Assembly (NCBI GenBank): GCA_026415395.1
Contig: JAOAHD010000007.1
Coordinates: forward strand, 779,304-843,303
From: Candidatus Binatia bacterium
GTDB taxonomy: Bacteria > Desulfobacterota > Binatia > HRBIN30
DNA: 64,000 nt
Direction: 5' to 3'
Of the stretch, positions 18,358 to 25,892 are shown piece after piece. The translations under genes were made by a program, and so were the position numbers. The notes beneath the pieces were generated by a model, which was not told the DNA's origin, did no database searches, and was given only the letters and a program-made list of their open reading frames with translations. How positions within the stretch are numbered: position 1 is the first letter of the stretch; every line of letters starts with the position of its first letter.

Positions 18358-19509
18358 ATGGATTTCTCGTTTACCGATGAGCAAAAGGCACTCGCGAATT
18401 TGGCCGGTGATATTTTCCGCGACCGATGCAGCTTGGACCGGCTGAAAGCAGTGGAACAAAGCGACGATGGCTACGACCGCGAACTGTGGTCGGCGCTGGC
18501 GAATGCTGGCCTGTTGGGTGCTGCCATCCCGGAATCGTTCGGGGGGAGCGGGGGCGGCTTTATCGAGGCGTGTTTGTTGTTCGAGCAGCAAGGGCGTCAC
18601 ACCGCGTTGCTCCCGTTGTTGCCCACCATCGTCAGTGCCATGGCGTTGGTGCGCTTTGGGCGGGACGAGCAGCAGCAACAGTTTTTGCCGAGTGTGTGCA
18701 CAGGGGAGACGATGCTGACGGCAGGCCTTTCCGAGCTCGGCGCGAGCGAGCGGTCGCCGACGACGATGGCGAGCCTCATTGAGGGTCAGTGGCGCCTAAA
18801 TGGCGTCAAAACGGCCGTGCCATGGGCACATCGAGCAAGCGCAATTGTGCTGCCAGCGCGGACGGTGGAAGGCAACACGTTGTTGTTCCTCGTTCCGGCC
18901 GATGCTCGCGGGCTACGGATGGAGCGCCAGCATACGATGAACTGGGAGCCACACTTTCGCATCGTACTCGACAATGTTGCCGTGCCCCCCTCTGCGATGA
19001 TTGGCGCCGAAGAAAACGGTGGCGAGGTGCTTAAGTGGATGGTGGATCGGTACACAGTTGGCTTGTGTGCCATCGCCGCAGGAGCTTGTGAGCGCGCGCT
19101 GCGAATTACGGCAGAGTATGCCTCGAACCGCAAGCAGTTTGATAAGCCGATTGCCATGTTCCAGGCGGTCGGGCAGCGGATGGCGGATTCGTACATCGAC
19201 AACGAAGCGGTGCAACTCACCATGTGGCAGGCAGCTAGCCGCTTGGCTGAGGAGCTGCCCTCGGCAAAGGAGGTGGCGACGGCCAAGTTTTGGGCTGCGG
19301 AGGCGGGGAGCCGCATTGGCCACGCTAGCCTGCACATCCACGGGGGGATCAGCATCGATGTGGATTACCCGATTCACAGGTACTTTCTCTGGTTGAAGCA
19401 AATCGAGTTTACGCTAGGGGCCGCGACTCCGCAGCTCGTGCATCTTGGAAGGTTGCTGGCTGGGCATGAGGATGAATCTCTCGACTCCGGCGGAATCCCC
19501 AGCGAGTAA
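18358..19509 (+). CDS. Acyl-CoA dehydrogenase, FadE28-like partner subunit
   Basis: 383 residues, starting MDFSFTDEQKALANLAGDIF at ATG 18358 with cggaggag upstream, 26 bases after the previous gene. The fold elements are those of an acyl-CoA dehydrogenase, but the flavin signature is weak (AGLSELGASERSPTT), and the helix that would hold the catalytic Glu reads VDRYTVGLCAIAAG, with no Glu there. Such non-catalytic partners are known for steroid-type heterotetramers, in which one subunit carries the base and the other shares FAD. Together with the upstream gene it suggests beta-oxidation of a bulky substrate. Confidence 0.88.
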   Translation: MDFSFTDEQKALANLAGDIFRDRCSLDRLKAVEQSDDGYDRELWSALANAGLLGAAIPESFGGSGGGFIEACLLFEQQGRHTALLPLLPTIVSAMALVRFGRDEQQQQFLPSVCTGETMLTAGLSELGASERSPTTMASLIEGQWRLNGVKTAVPWAHRASAIVLPARTVEGNTLLFLVPADARGLRMERQHTMNWEPHFRIVLDNVAVPPSAMIGAEENGGEVLKWMVDRYTVGLCAIAAGACERALRITAEYASNRKQFDKPIAMFQAVGQRMADSYIDNEAVQLTMWQAASRLAEELPSAKEVATAKFWAAEAGSRIGHASLHIHGGISIDVDYPIHRYFLWLKQIEFTLGAATPQLVHLGRLLAGHEDESLDSGGIPSE

Positions 19510-20095
19510 AGCGTTTCTTTGGGGAGCAGGCGTTCTCCTCATTGCCGCTGCTGGCGGTGCACTCGCGGCGCTAGCGGTCACCCTCTGGCTGCTCGGTCAC
19601 CCACTCCAACCGCTGGAACGCGGCACGAACAGTGAAGAGCTGCAAATCCTGTGGCAGCTCGAGGCGGAGTGGGACTCCGAGGCAATGATCGACAGGCGAG
19701 CCGAGGCGGGCTCGGCCTTGCTGGAACAGCGTGGGGCAGTCGCAGTAGAGGAGATTCTCCGCTTTCTCGACGAGGTCGGCTACGTCGTCCGCAAATACGA
19801 AATCGATCAGGAGCTAGTGTGGTACCGCCTTTACTGGCCGGTTGTTTGTTATTGGAAAGCGAGCGAGTTTCTCCGGCGCACGGAACCAAGGGGCAACCTA
19901 CAGCGCTACGTGCATTTGCGCTCGCTTGTCGATGCACTCCAAGCGGTCGAGCAGCAACGCTTTGGTGCTAGTGGGCGTGTTGGACCTACTCCGGATCAGG
20001 TGCGTGATTTCCTTTTGAACGAAGCGCGGGGGCGAAGTCGCGGTGAGGATGGGGGCGAGGCATCCGACGAGCCCGCGTACATGACGCCTCTATAA
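19466..20095 (+). CDS. Membrane-anchored hypothetical protein, DUF4760-like
   Basis: About 209 residues from ATG 19466 (or 19472), overlapping the end of the acyl-CoA dehydrogenase gene by 44 bases in another frame. One strong N-terminal membrane segment (FLWGAGVLLIAAAGGALAAL) is followed by a soluble part with QLEAEWDSEAMIDRRAEAGSALL and FLDEVGYVVRKYEIDQELVWYRLYWPVVCYW, which resembles the DUF4760 family of unknown role. The end is Gly/Glu rich. The overlap suggests coupled translation with the upstream genes, but no link to fat metabolism is shown. Confidence 0.65.
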   Translation: MRMNLSTPAESPASKAFLWGAGVLLIAAAGGALAALAVTLWLLGHPLQPLERGTNSEELQILWQLEAEWDSEAMIDRRAEAGSALLEQRGAVAVEEILRFLDEVGYVVRKYEIDQELVWYRLYWPVVCYWKASEFLRRTEPRGNLQRYVHLRSLVDALQAVEQQRFGASGRVGPTPDQVRDFLLNEARGRSRGEDGGEASDEPAYMTPL

Positions 20096-20096
20096 G

Positions 20097-20117
20097 AATC
20101 GAGCGGGCCACTCGATT
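20097..20117 (+). terminator. Seven-base hairpin after the membrane protein gene
   Basis: AATCGAG (20097-20103) and CTCGATT (20111-20117) enclose seven bases and begin just after the stop at 20095. There is no clear T run, so it may be a processing or weak termination structure. Confidence 0.35.
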
Positions 20118-20266
20118 GCTCGCTCGTGGGGCGGCGCAGCGCAGCCTGGGGCAACATTGCCATGTGCAATGTACCCGTTGCCCCGGCTTGGTTTGGGCAA
20201 TTAGAGACACCCGCGTGCGTGATAAGCTTCAGCGTGTTACGCACGAACAGGGAGACGGAGGGGCTG

Positions 20267-21682
20267 ATGAAACGCAGGACCGCAAAAGCGTCCAAGCTCG
20301 AAGGGGATATCATTCGCTGCCCGAAATGCGGCGCCAAGATCCCGATTTCTGCCGCGCTTGCCACTCAGATTCGCGCCGAGCTGGAGGACTCGCTCGAGCG
20401 GGAAATGGCTGAGCGGATGCAGAAAGCTGTGGAGATGGCCAAGGCACAAGCCCGTAGACAAGCCGAACAAGAAGTGCACCTCCTGCGCGAACAGTTGCAG
20501 GAGGTAGAGCGTAAGGCCGCCGAGGCGAGGCGCTCCGAGTTAGCACTGCGTAAGGAGAAGGCGGCGCTCGAGGAACGGGCGCGCGAGCTCGACCTCGAGA
20601 TCGCGCGACGGGTGCAAGCCGAAAGGGCGCAATGGGAACAAGAAACTCGGCAACTGCGAGAGCAGCTACAGAAGAAGATCCAAGCCGCGAAGGAACAAAG
20701 TCGGGAAGAGGTTGCGCAGGAGATCCAGGCGCTGCGGGAGCAGCTTGCTGAGCAGCGGCGCAAAGCAGCAGAAGCCCGCCGCGTGGAGCTCGAGTTGCGT
20801 AAGGAGAAGGCGGCGCTCGAAGAGCGCGCGCGTGAGCTCGATCTCGAGGTGGCTCGCCGGGTAGAAGCCGAGAAGGCCAAGGTGGAGGAGCAGGTGCGGC
20901 GCATCGCGGCGGAGCAGCAAGCGTTGAAACTGCGGGAGAAGGACAAGCAAATCGAAGATCTGCGCCGCGAGATTGCGGAGTTGCAGCGCAAAAGCCAGCA
21001 GGGGTCGCAAGAGGTGCAAGGCGAGGTTTTAGAACTGGACATCGAACAGGCGTTGCAAAGTCGCTTTCCGCAGGATGTGCTGCGGCCGGTTCCACGCGGC
21101 GTTCGCGGCGCCGACATTATCCAAGAAGTGCGCTCGGAGACGTCGCGCAACTGCGGGACGATTATTTGGGAAACGAAGAACACCAAGCACTGGCAGGCGA
21201 ATTGGTTGCAGAAGCTGAAAGATGACCAACGCGCAGTCGGCGCCAGCGTTGCGGTTCTGGTTTCCCTCGTCCTCCCCGATGGAGTTCGCTCGTTTGAATG
21301 CATCGAGGGTGTTTGGGTGACGGATATTCACTCGTTTTTGCCCCTGGCTGCAGCGTTGCGCGAACAACTGATTCACGTGGAGTTCGCTCGCAGTGCGGCG
21401 GAGAGCAAGGGCGAGAAAATGGACATGCTGTACCGCTATCTCGCTGGCGATGAGTTTCGCGAACGCGTGCGGGCAATTGTCGAAACCTTCCAGGCCATGC
21501 AAACCCAGCTTCTCCGCGAACGCCGCGCAATGGAGAAGCTCTGGAAGGAACGGGAAAAGCAAATTGAACGGCTCACCTTAAACACCGTGGGGATGTACGG
21601 CGCGATTCGCGGCATCATCGGATCGAGTTTGCCTGAAATTCCGGCGCTCGCACTCGAGGGGCCGGAGGAGCCTGAAGATTAG
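20267..21682 (+). CDS. DUF2130-domain protein with zinc ribbon and long coiled coil
   Basis: 471 residues from ATG 20267. The N-terminus has IIRCPKCGAKIPIS (one CxxC, zinc-ribbon half), then about 230 residues of Ala/Glu/Arg coiled coil with a duplicated 83-residue unit, and a C-terminal DUF2130 domain (SRFPQDVLRPVPRGVRGADIIQEV, NCGTIIWETKNTKHWQANWLQKLKDDQRAVGA) with IWETKNTKHW as its most conserved stretch. The fold of DUF2130 is nuclease-like in its D/E and K pattern (the E-x-K of WETKN), so a DNA- or RNA-cutting role is possible but unproven. It stands alone between the membrane protein and the P450. Confidence 0.85.
   Translation: MKRRTAKASKLEGDIIRCPKCGAKIPISAALATQIRAELEDSLEREMAERMQKAVEMAKAQARRQAEQEVHLLREQLQEVERKAAEARRSELALRKEKAALEERARELDLEIARRVQAERAQWEQETRQLREQLQKKIQAAKEQSREEVAQEIQALREQLAEQRRKAAEARRVELELRKEKAALEERARELDLEVARRVEAEKAKVEEQVRRIAAEQQALKLREKDKQIEDLRREIAELQRKSQQGSQEVQGEVLELDIEQALQSRFPQDVLRPVPRGVRGADIIQEVRSETSRNCGTIIWETKNTKHWQANWLQKLKDDQRAVGASVAVLVSLVLPDGVRSFECIEGVWVTDIHSFLPLAAALREQLIHVEFARSAAESKGEKMDMLYRYLAGDEFRERVRAIVETFQAMQTQLLRERRAMEKLWKEREKQIERLTLNTVGMYGAIRGIIGSSLPEIPALALEGPEEPED
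20483..20875 (+). repeat. Internal duplication of an 83-codon coiled-coil unit in the DUF2130 gene
   Basis: The stretches near 20483-20626 and 20732-20875 are offset by 249 bases and share LREQL, RKAAEARR, LRKEKAALEERARELDLE and ARRV in the same order; one 25-base run is identical. This indicates a past in-frame duplication of the coiled coil. Confidence 0.75.
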
Positions 21683-21749
21683 GTAGAGCGTCGAAGCAGG
21701 ACAGCCCTCGGCGTTTGCTTGGGACGACTAGATGCGATCTGGTCCTGGG

Positions 21750-21784
21750 TTGACGCAGCGGTGCCCTAGGCGTATCCACGCCTA
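21750..21784 (+). promoter_or_regulatory. Promoter of the P450 gene with an operator-like palindrome
   Basis: TTGACG (21750-21755), a 17-base spacer and TATCCA (21773-21778) form a promoter whose -10 box lies at the centre of a perfect seven-base inverted repeat with a four-base loop (TAGGCGT 21767-21773, ACGCCTA 21778-21784). The binding site gaggtg follows at 21787, so the leader would be about 15 bases. A repressor or activator bound there would control the gene directly. Confidence 0.5.
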
Positions 21785-21800
21785 CTGAGGTGAAGCTTCG

Positions 21801-23036
21801 ATGAATGCGGTTTCGGCGATGCCCGAAGAAACTTGGCGTGATGACCCTTGGCTTGGGGTCCATGCTGCGGACCCAGCGTTTCGTCATGATCCTTACCCCT
21901 TCTTAGCAAGGCTGCGGGCACACGCCCCCGTTCACGAAACTCCGGACGGTGTGTTCCGTTTGACGCGCTACGACGACGTGATCCGCATGCTCAAGGAGGT
22001 CCCGTCCGCCGTGCGGCGGCGAGACGGCACGGTGTGGGGCTCGCTTCCTGATCTAACCGGTGGGCCCGGACAATTCGTTTTGCGCTTGGATCCGCCGGAC
22101 CATACGCGCATTCGCAAATTAATGAATCAAGCGTTTCGGCCACGGGCCGTCGAACGGTTGCGGGAGCGCGTACGCTCGTTGGTCGACGAGTTGCTGAGTG
22201 TTGCGCAAGAGCGGCGCGAGATGGATTTGATTGCTGATCTTGCTTTGCCTGTGCCGAGCACTGTGATTTGCGAGATGATGGGCGTTCCGGTGGCCGACCG
22301 ACCCAAGTTTACCCGCTGGACCGCTCTAGCCACTCACTTGTTGGCGGCCGCGTTTTTGACGCCGGAGCAACTCCAAGACGCAATCCGCGCCGTGCAGGAA
22401 CTGGTGGCGTATTTTAGCGACCTGATCGCCGATCGGCGCCGCCACCTGGGTGAGGACATCCTGAGCAACCTCATTCGGGCCGAGGAGGAAGGCGATCGAT
22501 TGAGCGAACCCGAGCTGATGGCGCAGTCAGTCGGTTTGCTGATTGCCGGCTTTGAAACGACCATCGGGCTCATCGGCAACGGGCTGCGGGCGTTCGTGGA
22601 ACACCCGGAGCAATGGCGCTTGCTCCGTTCACGTCCGGAATTGGTTGCCAATGCTGTCGAGGAGTGTTTGCGGTTCGATGGTCCGATCGTGCTTACCATG
22701 CGGGTCACCCGCGGGGATACACGCTTTAGCGATGTCGTGATCCCCGACGACCGACCGGTGATGTGTTTTCTCGCAGCCGCAAACCGCGATCCCGAGCATT
22801 TCCCGGAACCGGATCGCTTCGACATTACTCGCTCGGATATCGATCATTTGGCGTTCGGAGGGGGCGTGCATTTTTGCTTGGGCGCACATCTAGCCCGGAT
22901 GGAGGCGCAAGAGGCGTTTGCAGGAATGGCTGCGCGGTTTGCGGAGATCGAGCCGCTGAGCGATCAGATCGTCTGGGGCCAATCGTTGTTTCGCGTTCTG
23001 GGCACCTATCCTGTCAGGTTGCGCCCAGCCCGCTAG
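21801..23036 (+). CDS. Cytochrome P450 monooxygenase
   Basis: 411 residues, soluble bacterial class. The I-helix oxygen-binding AGFETT motif is at about residues 250, ExxR is EECLRF, and the heme loop is FGGGVHFCLGAHLARMEA with the axial Cys. It opens MNAVSAMPEETWRDDPW, and the N-terminal YPFLARLRAHAPVHET is typical of CYP families that act on steroids, terpenes and aromatics. Electron partners (ferredoxin, reductase) are not beside it. No substrate can be given from this sequence, although the nearby paired dehydrogenases suggest a catabolic context. It has its own promoter. Confidence 0.96.
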   Translation: MNAVSAMPEETWRDDPWLGVHAADPAFRHDPYPFLARLRAHAPVHETPDGVFRLTRYDDVIRMLKEVPSAVRRRDGTVWGSLPDLTGGPGQFVLRLDPPDHTRIRKLMNQAFRPRAVERLRERVRSLVDELLSVAQERREMDLIADLALPVPSTVICEMMGVPVADRPKFTRWTALATHLLAAAFLTPEQLQDAIRAVQELVAYFSDLIADRRRHLGEDILSNLIRAEEEGDRLSEPELMAQSVGLLIAGFETTIGLIGNGLRAFVEHPEQWRLLRSRPELVANAVEECLRFDGPIVLTMRVTRGDTRFSDVVIPDDRPVMCFLAAANRDPEHFPEPDRFDITRSDIDHLAFGGGVHFCLGAHLARMEAQEAFAGMAARFAEIEPLSDQIVWGQSLFRVLGTYPVRLRPAR

Positions 23037-23065
23037 CGCTCGGACACAATCGAGCCTGGCCCTGC

Positions 23066-23611
23066 TCAGTCGCCCTGGCCGGCTTTCACGCGGTCGTCCT
23101 CTCGACACCGGCGCTCTTCGAGGATCGCCTCCTCGGGTGCGCTCATGGTCACAATGCACCCGGTGGGGCCGGTGATGTCCACCTTGACGCGCTTTCCTTC
23201 CCAGGTTGCGGTCCAAAACGGCTTCTGCGTGCCTTCGGTGCCGAGTTTGGTCTGGTCTTCGCCATAGCGGGCGCGCAGCGCCGAATACAAACGTGCACAG
23301 TGTTCCGGGCGGGCCGTGAGAGATACTAGGGTGAAGCGGTCGTTTTGAAAGGAATATTCGATTCCCGTGAGCGGCACCCCATCGAATTCGAGCTTGTCCC
23401 CGGAGCGGCTGTAGGCAATCTCGCATTCGCCGCGTTCCCCGATCTTTTTTAGGCCGGCGACGCGGTCCACGTCGGTGCCGAACAACACTCCGCGGAAGCC
23501 ATATTCAGCGTCGAGGGTTGCTAATCCGCTGTTTTCCGCAGTTGTTCTGCTGATAAATCCGACCAGTAGGAGCAACCACGCCCCGAGGACTACCCGCACT
23601 CCTGCCGCCAC
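23066..23611 (-). CDS. Secreted hypothetical protein, 181 aa
   Basis: GTG 23611 follows gggaggcg. The N-terminus is a signal peptide (VRVVLGAWLLLLVGFISRTTA) and the rest has a strand-rich fold with EYGFRGVLFGTDVDRVAGL, an opening seen in many unnamed periplasmic proteins that carry the F-R-G-x-x-x-G-T pattern. Two cysteines (GECEI and RPEHC) could pair. No enzymatic motif is visible. It is convergent with the P450 and divergent from the DUF1329 gene. Confidence 0.7.
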   Translation of the reverse strand: MAAGVRVVLGAWLLLLVGFISRTTAENSGLATLDAEYGFRGVLFGTDVDRVAGLKKIGERGECEIAYSRSGDKLEFDGVPLTGIEYSFQNDRFTLVSLTARPEHCARLYSALRARYGEDQTKLGTEGTQKPFWTATWEGKRVKVDITGPTGCIVTMSAPEEAILEERRCREDDRVKAGQGD

Positions 23612-23645
23612 TGCTTTTCGCCTCCCTTTCCCCTGAGGTCTCGTT

Positions 23646-23659
23646 CCCGGCTAGCCGGG
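23646..23659. repeat. Perfect 14-base palindrome CCCGGCTAGCCGGG
   Basis: This self-complementary sequence lies in the 258-base divergent gap between the secreted protein (start 23611) and the DUF1329 protein (start 23870). It could be a regulator site, or simply a restriction-type palindrome. The rest of the gap shows no gene. Confidence 0.4.
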
Positions 23660-23869
23660 GGGAGATCCAGTGTAGCAAGGGCTTGTTTTCCGACAATACG
23701 GCCTGTGACAGGAATTCGCCAGCTCCCTGTTCAAAAATGACGCTTGGGCCGTAGCGGCGCTCGTTCTGGGTGGAATGATAAAGCATTCACCTTGGCCCAT
23801 GCCTTGCTTTGGTCCACCGCGCCCCCAGCCGGGTATCAAAATGCCGGACTAGGGGGCGGGGGGAGGAAG

Positions 23870-25837
23870 ATGAGCAGGAGAATTGCGAAGGCGACATTGA
23901 TGGTGGGAGCGGCAACCTTCGTTGCGGTTGCGGTTCGAGCTCAGGTGGCAGAGGTGCGCCGCAATTCCAATTTGCGGCCGGACCCGTCGATGAGCCAACC
24001 GCCAATACGAGTGGTCACGCCGCCGGAACGAGTCGAGGTGCCGGGCTTGGTGTACCGCAATGGGTACTACCAAGTCAAAACGGAGCGAGGTGAAGAAGGG
24101 TGGCTGTGGGCGCGAAACCTCCGGGTGATCAAGGTAGGAGTGGCCGCCGGTTCGCTGGCGGAGGTTGCTCAGGCTAGCAACTTACGGCCTAGCCCGAGTA
24201 CGGCCGAGCCTCCAGTGGAAGTCTTAGACGCTGGGACTCAGCTCGAAATTGTCGAAGGCGAACCACAAAACGGGTATTACCGGGTGCGAACTCAAAGTGG
24301 CCAAGAGGGTTGGGTCTGGGGGCAAAACCTTGTGTTTGGCGCGAAGCGCCGGGCGGAGGTTGCTGAAATGCCCCCCGTGCCACGAGCGGCTGCCCCCACA
24401 CCTGCGGGAGTTGCCCCTCCCCAGGTGGAAATCGCCAAGGCCCCTCCTGCGACACCGACGGTTGAAATTCGCGAGCAAGGCGGGGTTCCCGAGGTGCCAA
24501 CAGCAACGGCGGTTCCAGCAACACCAACCCTTGCTAAGGTGAGCGAAGAGCCGACACCTCCACGCGTCGCTGCGGAGGTTGCACTGGCGAGAGATGGATT
24601 AAAGCCAGGGCTTATTCTCGATGCCAACACCGCTGAGCTGGCCAAAGGCTTGCTCCCTCCAGAGATTTGGGAGCACTACGCGCGTGGCGAGTACGTGAGC
24701 AAGATCGTCAGCTATCCCCTCGGAAACCCAAACTGGGAGAAGGCTTTTGTCGAAGCGACCAAGGAAAACGCTCACCGACTAACCGTCGATGAGAAGGGAA
24801 CGATCATCGACAAGTCGACAGGAAAGATGCCCGATTATTTGTATGGCCTGCCATTTCCCGACATCGACCCTTCCGATCCGCAGGCCGGAGTCAAGGTAAT
24901 CTGGAACTACTTTCTGGCGACTTGGTATGGCGGAAATGCCCATACGCGCACTCGCTTGATTATGATGAACAGTCGAGGTGTCGAGCGCGAGCTGGGTGCC
25001 GAGGGCTGGTTTATGTTCTACGATGGTCAGTCACCCAAGTATCGCCACCCGAACCCGATGAACTTGCAAAACCAGTTTCTCGCAGTGGCACTGTCGCCGC
25101 TCGATACGCAGGGAACAGCGGTGCTCTTCTGGCGGTATCGAGATCCGGATGTGCGCGACTCGCAGTGGGCCTTCGTTCCCGCGCTGCGGCGAGTGCGGGC
25201 CGTTTCGCCCGCAAACCGCTCGGATGGTTACTTAGGCTCAGATATCAGTTCGGATGACGGCTACTTGTTCGACGGCAAGCCCCAGGAGTTCCAGTGGCGA
25301 CTGTTGGAAAAGCGCGAAGGATTGCGCGTTGTCGATCCAGAATCCCTCCCGCCGAATTCTCTCAAGCCGCGGCCGGGCAAGGAAGGGGGGTGGGATTCTC
25401 TGCTCGACCGATCGAACTACTACGGGTACGAAATCCCGGGCTGGAAAGGGCTCCCTTGGGCGTTGCCCCAAGGAGGCTTGGCGCTCCGACCCATGTATCT
25501 GGTGGAAGCAATTCCGCGGGACAAATATTACCTGTACGGTCGTTTAGTCCTCTGGATTGACGCCGAAACTTACAGCGGCGCGTATCACCAGAAGTTCAAT
25601 TGGAAAGGCGAGCACGTCCTGACGTACGCCGTGCTTGGCCTACCCAACCATCAAACGCCGGACGGGCAGGAAACCGTTCCCGTGTCCACACAAACCTGGG
25701 CGGTGGCGGAGAACTTCAAGATGAAACGTGCCTCCTTGGCGGGCGCGCGGCTCGACGCCAAGTCTCCATTTGACCGTCGGGTGAAGATCGATCCGAGCAT
25801 CTTCGATGCTGGATCGTTGGTGCGATTCAGCAAGTAG
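23870..25837 (+). CDS. DUF1329 protein with two N-terminal SH3-like domains
   Basis: 655 residues from ATG 23870 with a strong gggaggaag site. A signal peptide (MSRRIAKATLMVGAATFVAVAVRA) is followed by two tandem bacterial SH3 domains (about 26-88 and 96-155: SNLRP..., YYQVKTERGEEGWLWARNL, then YYRVRTQSGQEGWVWGQNL), a long Pro/Ala linker, and a C-terminal DUF1329 domain (from about 250; GLPFPDIDPSDPQAGVKVIWNYF, LRRVRAVSPANRSDGYLGSD, DAETYSGAYHQKFNWKG). DUF1329 is a periplasmic or outer-membrane domain with LolB-like beta fold, often in steroid or hydrocarbon degrader clusters. Fused SH3 repeats are unusual and may bind peptidoglycan. Confidence 0.9.
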   Translation: MSRRIAKATLMVGAATFVAVAVRAQVAEVRRNSNLRPDPSMSQPPIRVVTPPERVEVPGLVYRNGYYQVKTERGEEGWLWARNLRVIKVGVAAGSLAEVAQASNLRPSPSTAEPPVEVLDAGTQLEIVEGEPQNGYYRVRTQSGQEGWVWGQNLVFGAKRRAEVAEMPPVPRAAAPTPAGVAPPQVEIAKAPPATPTVEIREQGGVPEVPTATAVPATPTLAKVSEEPTPPRVAAEVALARDGLKPGLILDANTAELAKGLLPPEIWEHYARGEYVSKIVSYPLGNPNWEKAFVEATKENAHRLTVDEKGTIIDKSTGKMPDYLYGLPFPDIDPSDPQAGVKVIWNYFLATWYGGNAHTRTRLIMMNSRGVERELGAEGWFMFYDGQSPKYRHPNPMNLQNQFLAVALSPLDTQGTAVLFWRYRDPDVRDSQWAFVPALRRVRAVSPANRSDGYLGSDISSDDGYLFDGKPQEFQWRLLEKREGLRVVDPESLPPNSLKPRPGKEGGWDSLLDRSNYYGYEIPGWKGLPWALPQGGLALRPMYLVEAIPRDKYYLYGRLVLWIDAETYSGAYHQKFNWKGEHVLTYAVLGLPNHQTPDGQETVPVSTQTWAVAENFKMKRASLAGARLDAKSPFDRRVKIDPSIFDAGSLVRFSK

Positions 25838-25892
25838 CTCAGGCAGAGGGCACAATGTTGCTCTGCTCATCACGCAGCGAGGCGCTTGAGTT

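Noticed and set aside
20310-21303. Two long serine/cysteine- or alanine-rich frames opposite the DUF2130 coiled coil
   Set aside because: They are the low-complexity mirror of the repeated coiled-coil codons.
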